7,761 bases of DNA, from NCBI GenBank assembly GCA_020720345.1, contig DYOT01000034.1, positions 1-7,761 on the forward strand. The letters are read 5' to 3'. Shown here in pieces: positions 1-5,230 of the stretch. Each line of letters opens with the position of its first letter. Position 1 is the stretch's first letter. A model generated the notes under the pieces. That model saw only the letters and a list, made by a program, of their open reading frames with translations, had not been told where the DNA came from and searched no databases. The DNA is from Candidatus Caenarcanum sp. Its GTDB lineage: Bacteria; Cyanobacteriota; Vampirovibrionia; Gastranaerophilales; UBA9971. Position numbers and translations under genes: made by a program.

Positions 1-2650
1 GGGACAGGGATTTTAAAAGTTCCTGAATAGAATGACTCTGGTTGTCTATTTCTTTAATCCTGTCTTTTGTCTGTGTAATAACCTCTATAGGGGCATTTTC
101 AAGAAATTTAGGACTGTTAAGACGTGAATCAAGAGATTTTTTCTCATTAGAAAGTGCATCCAGCTTTTTATTTTGCCTTTGAATTTCCTTTTCCACATCA
201 ATAAGCCCTGCCAATGGTACAATAATCAGCGAACTTCCGATTATTGCGGTTGCAGATTGAGAGGGAAGTTCTTTAGGGTGTCCGGACTCAATGTTAAGCT
301 GCTCAATTTTTGCAAAAGTTTCTATATAAGATCTGGTAATTTCAAAAATTTCTTTTTCCGGAATGTCTTCACAGTATATTTTTACCTTTAATGTGGAACC
401 AACAGGAATATTAAACGCCTGTCTTATATTTCTAAGCGATTTAATGGTTTCAATGGCGAAATTAAGTTTATCTTCGGAATTTTTATCATTAAATTCTGCG
501 TTTTTGTTCGGAAAATCTGCAAGCATAATAGGCTTAGTTTTATTTTCGTGCATAAGCTGCCATATTTCCTCAGTTATAAACGGCATTATTGGATGTAAAA
601 GCTTTAGCGTGCCTTCGAGAACGAAATTAAGCACTCTCTGTGTGTTTAATTTTGTTTTATCGTCAGCTACCTGGGTTTTTGCAATCTCCACATACCAGTC
701 GCAATAATAATTCCAGAAAAATTCGTAAAGAAGCTGCGCAGTTTCACCAAACCTGTAAGATTCAAGATTTTTGTTTGTTTCCATAACAGTTTCATTAAAT
801 TTATGTAGAATCCACTTGTCAGCAATTGTGAGATTATTTAGGTTAACCGGCTTGTCGTCAACGCCGTCAAGGTTCATCAAAACAAACCTCGAAGCATTCC
901 AGATTTTGTTAGCAAAGTTTCTTCCGTATTCAAAACGTTCGTCAGAAACCTTAATATCCTGCCCACCGTAAGTTACAAGGCTTATCAAAGTAAATCTTAA
1001 AGCGTCAGAACCGTATTTATCAATGATTTCTACGGGGTCAATGGTGTTGCCCTTTGATTTGCTCATTTTTTGACCTTTTTCATCTCTGATAAGACCGTGA
1101 ATATAAACATCTTTAAAGGGGGACTGATTGGTGAATTCATAGCCCATAACCACCATACGGGCGACCCAGAAAAAAATTATGTCGAATCCTGTTACTAGAA
1201 CGCTTGTTGGATAAAACTTTTTGAAGTCAGGACTTTCTGTATCAGACCAGCCCATTGTGGAAAACGGCCATAATGCTGAAGAAAACCAGGTGTCAAGTAC
1301 ATCGGTATCCTGAGTCAAGCTTGAATGTCCGCATTTCCCGCATTTATCAGGCTTCTCAACTGCTACAACCATTTCTCCGCAGGCATCACAGTAATAAGCG
1401 GGAATCTGGTGCCCCCACCATAATTGTCTGCTAATGCACCAGTCTCTGACATTTTTCATCCAGTCAAGATAAATTTTCGTCCATCTTTCAGGAATAAAAT
1501 TAAGTTCGCCGGTATTTATTGCTCTTATAGCCCTTGCTGAAAGCTCGGGCATTTTTACGAACCACTGTTCGGATAGATAGGGTTCGATTGTGTCTCCGCA
1601 TCTCTGGCAATGACCGACATTATGTTCATGAGGAATTGCTCTTATATACTCTCCCCGTATTTTAAGGAGTTCAAGAGTTTTTTCCCTTGCTTCATCTCTA
1701 TCCATGCCACGAACTTCAAAAGGAACATTTTCATCCTCAAGAAGGTTTCCATCTTCATCCATAATCCAAATAGGACTTAAACCATGTCTTTTTGCAATTT
1801 CATAATCATTGGGGTCATGGGCAGGGGTAATTTTAAGAGCGCCGGTGCCAAATCCCATTTCAACCGCCTCATCTGCAATAATAAGGACTTCCCGACCTAT
1901 TATAGGGACTACAACTTTCTTGCCTATTAAATCTTTGTATTTGCTGTCGTTGGGATTAACAGCCACAGCGACATCACCGAACATTGTTTCCGGTCTTGTT
2001 GTAGCAACAACAATTGCCCCATAAGAATCCTTTAAAGGATAACTGATTTCCCAGAGATGTCCTTGTTCGGTAAGGTAATCCGTTTCTATATCGCTGATTG
2101 CAGACCTGCATCTTGGACACCAGTTAACAATATATTTGCCTTTATAAATTAATCCCTTGTTGTATAAACTTGTGAAAACTTCTTTTACCGCCCTTGAACA
2201 CCCTTCATCAAGGGTAAATCTTTGTCTTGAAAGATCAAAAGAAGCTCCCAGTCTTTTAAACTGTTCTAAAATTTTGCTTTTATGCTCATTAGCCCATTTC
2301 CATGTAGTTTCTAAAAATTTTTCCCTGCCGAGGTCATGTCTTGAAAGTTTTTCTTTTTTTAATTCTTTTTCCACCACGTTTTGTGTGGCAATTCCGGCAT
2401 GGTCGACACCCGGAAGCCATAGGGCTTCAAAGCCTGACATTCTTTTATAGCGTATAATTATGTCCTGAATTGTTCCATCAAGAGCATGCCCCATATGTAG
2501 AACACCCGTTACATTCGGCGGAGGAATCACAATGCTGAATGGCGGCTTTGTGCTTTCTGCATCAGCTTTAAAGCAACTGTTATCTTCCCAGAATTTATAT
2601 ATTTTATCTTCTGTTTCCTGTGGATTATATGCCTTTGGCAATTCTTTCAT
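1..2650 (-). CDS. valS: Valyl-tRNA synthetase, 3' end cut by the window edge
   Basis: Class I aminoacyl-tRNA synthetase that charges tRNA-Val in the cytoplasm and hydrolyses mischarged Thr-tRNA-Val. I read 883 codons in one frame from the ATG at 2650 to the left edge with no stop; ValRS is usually 850-950 residues, so only a few residues should be missing. Visible signatures: PPNVTGVLHMGHAL with the HIGH-type motif HMGH at residues 52-55; the editing-domain segment GTGALKITPAHDPNDY with H278-D279; DTWFSSALWPFSTMGW near 450; KMSKS at 528-532; an anticodon-binding domain from about 610 (ADKWIL); and a C-terminal coiled-coil arm beginning near LIDVEKEI (about 816). Unlike the E. coli enzyme it has CxxC pairs at C178/C181 and C348/C351 and a zinc-ribbon arrangement C421-x2-C424-x12-C437-x2-C440. 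A purine-rich ribosome site (GAAGAG, 8 nt spacing) precedes the start. It is transcribed away from the gene at 2912. The identification is secure; zinc binding is inferred. Confidence 0.97.
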   Translation of the reverse strand, partial: MKELPKAYNPQETEDKIYKFWEDNSCFKADAESTKPPFSIVIPPPNVTGVLHMGHALDGTIQDIIIRYKRMSGFEALWLPGVDHAGIATQNVVEKELKKEKLSRHDLGREKFLETTWKWANEHKSKILEQFKRLGASFDLSRQRFTLDEGCSRAVKEVFTSLYNKGLIYKGKYIVNWCPRCRSAISDIETDYLTEQGHLWEISYPLKDSYGAIVVATTRPETMFGDVAVAVNPNDSKYKDLIGKKVVVPIIGREVLIIADEAVEMGFGTGALKITPAHDPNDYEIAKRHGLSPIWIMDEDGNLLEDENVPFEVRGMDRDEAREKTLELLKIRGEYIRAIPHEHNVGHCQRCGDTIEPYLSEQWFVKMPELSARAIRAINTGELNFIPERWTKIYLDWMKNVRDWCISRQLWWGHQIPAYYCDACGEMVVAVEKPDKCGKCGHSSLTQDTDVLDTWFSSALWPFSTMGWSDTESPDFKKFYPTSVLVTGFDIIFFWVARMVVMGYEFTNQSPFKDVYIHGLIRDEKGQKMSKSKGNTIDPVEIIDKYGSDALRFTLISLVTYGGQDIKVSDERFEYGRNFANKIWNASRFVLMNLDGVDDKPVNLNNLTIADKWILHKFNETVMETNKNLESYRFGETAQLLYEFFWNYYCDWYVEIAKTQVADDKTKLNTQRVLNFVLEGTLKLLHPIMPFITEEIWQLMHENKTKPIMLADFPNKNAEFNDKNSEDKLNFAIETIKSLRNIRQAFNIPVGSTLKVKIYCEDIPEKEIFEITRSYIETFAKIEQLNIESGHPKELPSQSATAIIGSSLIIVPLAGLIDVEKEIQRQNKKLDALSNEKKSLDSRLNSPKFLENAPIEVITQTKDRIKEIDNQSHSIQELLKSLS

Positions 2651-2681
2651 TTCAAAAACTCTTCTTCCTTACATAATTTAT

Positions 2682-2717
2682 AATTTTATCACTTCAAAAT
2701 TTTGAAGTGATAAAATT
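2682..2717. repeat. Perfect 36-bp palindrome in the valS leader/promoter
   Basis: The 18-nt half AATTTTATCACTTCAAAA at 2682-2699 is followed without a spacer by its exact reverse complement at 2700-2717. It lies 32-67 nt upstream of the valS start codon and coincides with the transcription start expected from the -10/-35 pair at 2723-2750. As DNA it could be the operator of a dimeric or tetrameric regulator. As RNA it would form a long A/U-rich hairpin at the extreme 5' end of the valS message. It is not a typical terminator: its stem has only a few G-C pairs and no U-run follows on either strand. Confidence 0.9.
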
Positions 2718-2722
2718 TAATG

Positions 2723-2750
2723 ACTATAATTTTATCATTATGTTTGTTAA
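2723..2750 (-). promoter_or_regulatory. Candidate valS promoter
   Basis: Reading on the minus strand, TTAACA (2750-2745) is separated by 16 nt from TATAGT (2728-2723), a near-consensus sigma-70-type pair. The predicted start near 2716 falls on the first bases of the 36-bp palindrome. AT-rich intergenic DNA produces such matches by chance, so this is a prediction from motif and spacing only. Confidence 0.45.
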
Positions 2751-2911
2751 AATATGTTAAGTTAGATTTTTTACCTGAATCCCTTTATTAATGCGATAAA
2801 ATTTTAATCAGGCAAAATATTTACAAAAATATTTAAGAAAAGGTGTTAATTTTTTTTATCTTCCTTTTTTAATTAAATAGAAATTAAATAGAAATAGTTT
2901 AGGAGAAAAAC

Positions 2912-3517
2912 ATGGAAGCAGTTCAATTTAGACCGGCAATACAGAGAGCAGCATTACAGCAAGCTCCCCAGAAAAATTTACAAGCAAAACAGGTTGCTTT
3001 TTCAGCTGATTTTGAAGAACCGGAAGAAGGCATGAGCTCTACTACGAAGACAGTTATCGGAGCAGGTCTTGCTCTTGCGGCGTTAGGAATTATTTTATAT
3101 GCCACAAGAGGAAAAGAAGCAGGAAAAGTTGTAGAAGCAAAGGCTAAACCAAATCTTAATGAAACAGCAGCCCATCCTGAAATACTTGGAAAAAATAATT
3201 TGTCAGATAAACCGGCAAAGGAATCAGCACAAGTTTATATCGATCAAGGTGTAACTAAAAAGGAACAACAAATAAACTTAATTAATGTCCTTAAAGAAGT
3301 TAATACTTCAAAAGCAAACTCTACCCCCGAGTTACAACCCCTTACAAAAAAACAGGCAGCAATGCATAAAAAATTGAATAATAATCTTGGTATAGTTCTA
3401 AGACCTTCAAATTCAGCAAAAAAATCAGCACAAGTTTTTATAGAAGAAGGCTCAGCTAAAAAAACAACAGAAGCAGCAGTGCATAGCCCTGAAGATGGTT
3501 TGTTAGGAATAGCTTAA
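2912..3517 (+). CDS. Unrecognised single-pass membrane protein with an internal motif duplication
   Basis: I do not recognise a family, and no catalytic motif is visible. The 201-residue product has a polar Gln/Ala-rich N-terminus (1-33), an acidic patch (34-39), one hydrophobic Gly/Ala-rich membrane segment (about 47-64) ending in the basic TRGK, and a long, low-complexity Lys/Ala/Asn/Ser-rich tail. The positive side just after the segment and the lack of a cleavage-type signal suggest an N-out or loosely anchored protein, but topology is uncertain. The tail carries the same motif twice, ESAQVYIDQG (104-113) and KSAQVFIEEG (171-180), each followed by a short spacer and KK. A strong ribosome site AGGAG at 2901-2905 sits 6 nt before the ATG, and a good terminator follows the stop, so this is a monocistronic real gene. 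Similar short anchored proteins are, from memory, common in Gastranaerophilales genomes; that link is unverified. Confidence 0.85.
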   Translation: MEAVQFRPAIQRAALQQAPQKNLQAKQVAFSADFEEPEEGMSSTTKTVIGAGLALAALGIILYATRGKEAGKVVEAKAKPNLNETAAHPEILGKNNLSDKPAKESAQVYIDQGVTKKEQQINLINVLKEVNTSKANSTPELQPLTKKQAAMHKKLNNNLGIVLRPSNSAKKSAQVFIEEGSAKKTTEAAVHSPEDGLLGIA

Positions 3518-3546
3518 AATTATTAGATAAGAAATATAAATTTAAT

Positions 3547-3579
3547 AAAAAACCGGCTTAATTAAAAGCCGGTTTTTTT
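3547..3579. terminator. Bidirectional intrinsic terminator
   Basis: A 13-bp stem pairs AAAAAACCGGCTT (3547-3559) with AAGCCGGTTTTTT (3566-3578) around a 6-nt loop. A T-run (3573-3579) follows on the plus strand and six T residues close the arm on the minus strand, so it can end transcripts of both the 2912 gene and the convergent PilZ gene. The PilZ stop codon (3564-3562) lies in the loop and its last codons (KKTGF) are encoded by the right arm. Confidence 0.9.
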
Positions 3580-4227
3580 GTTTTGAATCTGGTATTTAAA
3601 GCAGGCTTTCACAATTCTTGAAACCTGACTTTCTGAAATATCTATATAAGCAAGTGATATAATATTTAATTCCTGATTATTTCTGTTTTCTTTTCTTGAA
3701 GAAATATGTTCACATCTTACATCAACAGGATCTTCTCCGTCAGCGAGGTGGATTTTGCAGTGAATATCATAATAATTATCAAGAGGAAATTCTGAAATGT
3801 ATGATAACCCGCTTCCGCTGATATCATTGGTCATAACATTAAAAGTTTCTTTTTTTGTGCTGTTGCTGTCAAGAATCTTTGTTATTTCAACATCCAGATT
3901 GAAAGGAATCCTAACAAACGCTCTGCGTTCGATAAATCGGCTGTTATGGGGGAAACTTATTTTCAATCCCTGCATTGTATCGAGTTGTTTGCCAAGAACA
4001 ACTGAACTTGCAGATAAATAGCCTTTTTCAGTCTTAAATATTATAAAAATTTCTTGCCCGTCAGGGATATTAATACTAACATTTCCTTTTTCAGGAGATG
4101 AAATAAAAATATAATCATCATAAATTCTTTTTATATAACTGTTTAAGTTACGATGATTACCCTCATCGTCAGTATAATCCAGCTCAAGAGGAGCCAGCTC
4201 TTTTATAAAATCATCTATATCCGGCAT
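3562..4227 (-). CDS. PilZ-domain protein, YcgR-like, probable c-di-GMP receptor
   Basis: Predicted cytoplasmic c-di-GMP effector of 221 residues. The C-terminal half is a PilZ domain: the binding motif RxxxR is present as R102-AFV-R106, and the second motif as D135-I-S137-G-S-G140 (DxSxxG). Both are intact, so ligand binding is expected. The first 90 or so residues form a beta-rich domain (SYIKRIYDDYIFISSP, then a GQEIFIIF strand) like the N-terminal domain of the flagellar brake YcgR. Homologues of this layout adjust motility, adhesion or secretion, but the partner here is unknown. I chose the ATG at 4227; a TTG four codons earlier (4239) has AAGAG 6 nt ahead and would give 225 residues. It follows the RHH gene closely, likely one transcript, and ends inside the shared terminator. 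Confidence 0.88.
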   Translation of the reverse strand: MPDIDDFIKELAPLELDYTDDEGNHRNLNSYIKRIYDDYIFISSPEKGNVSINIPDGQEIFIIFKTEKGYLSASSVVLGKQLDTMQGLKISFPHNSRFIERRAFVRIPFNLDVEITKILDSNSTKKETFNVMTNDISGSGLSYISEFPLDNYYDIHCKIHLADGEDPVDVRCEHISSRKENRNNQELNIISLAYIDISESQVSRIVKACFKYQIQNKKTGF

Positions 4228-4262
4228 TTTAATTCCCAATTAATTCTCTTAATTTGCTACAA

Positions 4263-4451
4263 CTAATCCAGCAATGCTTCAAGGACCTGTGCTCTTTTTT
4301 CGTTTGATTCACGGTTGATTAGCGTATTTCTTCTAATGTAGCCTCTTAAAGCTTCTCTGATAAGCTCGCTTCTTGTGCGTTGTTCAGAAGCCGCAACATT
4401 GTCTATCCTTTGAAGAAACTCATCAGGCATAGATATAAGCACTTTTGCCAT
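4263..4451 (-). CDS. Ribbon-helix-helix (CopG/Arc family) DNA-binding protein
   Basis: A 62-residue protein with the full RHH pattern: a short N-terminal strand (KVLISMPDEF, residues 3-12), helix A (LQRIDNVAASEQ), a turn, then helix B starting at the typical RTRSELIREALRGYI (25-39), and a charged C-terminal tail. RHH dimers insert the paired strand into the major groove and are often transcriptional repressors or antitoxins. GGAGAG lies about 6 nt before the ATG. No toxin-like ORF is adjacent; the downstream partner is the PilZ gene, with 23 to 35 nt between them depending on the start used. It probably represses its own promoter at 4505-4513, where a weak dyad overlaps the -10 box. Family call is firm; target and role are inferred. 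Confidence 0.88.
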   Translation of the reverse strand: MAKVLISMPDEFLQRIDNVAASEQRTRSELIREALRGYIRRNTLINRESNEKRAQVLEALLD

Positions 4452-4502
4452 ACTATCCTCTCCTTTTCTGTTTTATTAAATAATATTTATTCTCTTAAAT
4501 AT

Positions 4503-4526
4503 ATATTATAGCAGTAACTATTATAT
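4503..4526. promoter_or_regulatory. Imperfect dyad overlapping the RHH promoter, possible operator
   Basis: ATATTATAG (4503-4511) and CTATTATAT (4518-4526) form an inverted repeat with one mismatched pair around a 6-nt centre. It covers the -10 element of the RHH-PilZ promoter and sits just beyond the nuclease stop codon. The placement suits autorepression by the RHH protein. With so many A/T bases it may also be chance, and it lacks the U-run of a terminator for the nuclease operon. Confidence 0.3.
4505..4513 (-). promoter_or_regulatory. Extended -10 promoter for the RHH-PilZ unit
   Basis: On the minus strand TGC precedes a perfect TATAAT (4510-4505), an extended -10 element that can work with a weak -35. 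The expected start near 4498 leaves a leader of about 47 nt before the RHH ATG. A second TATAAT lies at 4525-4520. Confidence 0.5.
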
Positions 4527-4543
4527 TTTCTACATGCTTTTAT

Positions 4544-5230
4544 TTATTTATAATTTTTACTACACATTTCATTATACTGACAAAACTTTATTCGGCAAAT
4601 ATTAGTAATGGGATAGTCAGTTGAATTTTCTATATTTTTAATAATACCTTCAAGATTTTCTTCGTATTCTAATAATTTTTCCTCTGAAAAATCTATTTCG
4701 GTTATTTCAACAGCATCAGGACTGATTTTAAAATACTGGAAACATAGATTTTCAGGCATTATGTTCAGCCCCCAATCCTTTCGTCCTTGATAAAAGGCGT
4801 AAAGATAAATTTTGTGCTGAAAGTTGTTATGGACATTTTTAGGAATGATACCGGTTTTCCAGTCAGCTATTATAAATTTGTTTTTTTCTTCATCAAAAAA
4901 TATTGCGTCAATTCTTCCAATAAGCCAGTGGGGCGTATTACCAAGCTTTGTGTTAAAACTCCATTCTGTTTTTATTAATTTTTTATTTAGAATGGGGTGA
5001 TTTTTAATGCTTTCCCAGTTTTTTAAAATTTCTTCATCGGCATTTTGCAAGAGATGCTGTATATTTAAACCTCTTAAATAATAATCTATAAGCGCATGAA
5101 CCGAATTACCGAGCTGATAATCCTGATGAAATTCAGGATATTTAATTTCTTTAATATATTTAAAATAATATTTTTTAGGGCATGTTTGCCATGTATTAAA
5201 GCGGTCATGATTAAAAACATCGTTCTTCAT
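4544..5230 (-). CDS. RecB/Cas4-like PD-(D/E)XK nuclease with probable Fe-S cluster
   Basis: Predicted metal-dependent DNA nuclease of 228 residues. The RecB-family catalytic set is complete: H45 (GNSVHALID), D108 (LIGRIDAIFF), D123 and K125 (IIADWKTG), and Q138 with Y142 (QHKIYLYAF, QxxxY motif). A cysteine in the N-terminal TCPKKYYFKY motif (C17) and three near the C-terminus (C212, C217, C223) match the distribution of the 4Fe-4S ligands of Cas4 and AddB nucleases, which brace the fold; the first C-terminal gap is four residues rather than the usual two. Its ATG overlaps the helicase stop as ATGA, so translation is probably coupled. Together the two proteins recall a RecB, AddA or AdnB chain split between helicase and nuclease. 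No cas1, cas2 or repeat array is present in the window, so a CRISPR adaptation role is not supported. Confidence 0.92.
   Translation of the reverse strand: MKNDVFNHDRFNTWQTCPKKYYFKYIKEIKYPEFHQDYQLGNSVHALIDYYLRGLNIQHLLQNADEEILKNWESIKNHPILNKKLIKTEWSFNTKLGNTPHWLIGRIDAIFFDEEKNKFIIADWKTGIIPKNVHNNFQHKIYLYAFYQGRKDWGLNIMPENLCFQYFKISPDAVEITEIDFSEEKLLEYEENLEGIIKNIENSTDYPITNICRIKFCQYNEMCSKNYK

Larger units (their letters stand above)
2651..2911. other. Divergent intergenic region between valS and the 2912 gene
   Basis: This very AT-rich region serves both divergent genes. Besides the palindrome and valS promoter it holds a second identical copy of TAATTTTATCA (2681-2691 and 2727-2737) and inverted relatives at 2708-2717 and 2795-2803. 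An 11-bp tandem AATTAAATAGA lies at 2871-2881 and 2882-2892, followed by a partial third unit. On the plus strand TTTACA (2820-2825) is a possible -35 box, but the -10 candidates near 2845-2850 are poor and badly spaced, so I do not call a promoter for the 2912 gene. No RNA gene was recognised. Confidence 0.6.

Noticed and set aside
173..2450. Several plus-strand ORFs of 60-115 codons across this interval
   Set aside because: They lie opposite valS, which is read continuously on the minus strand with all family motifs; they have no ribosome sites or recognisable products.
2651..2720. T-box riboswitch for valS
   Set aside because: The predicted leader is only about 65 nt and contains no T-box-like conserved segment or terminator/antiterminator pair.
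2774..2812. CCTGA/TCAGG inverted pair as a regulatory hairpin
   Set aside because: Only 5 bp pair across a 29-nt loop, which is expected by chance.
2923..3105. Minus-strand ORF of 60 codons
   Set aside because: It lies opposite the better supported gene at 2912, which has a strong ribosome site and a membrane segment; the antisense product looks like a shadow.
4263..4451. Antitoxin of a toxin-antitoxin pair
   Set aside because: The fold fits, but neither neighbour is a toxin: one is a PilZ protein, the other a RecB-like nuclease on a different unit.
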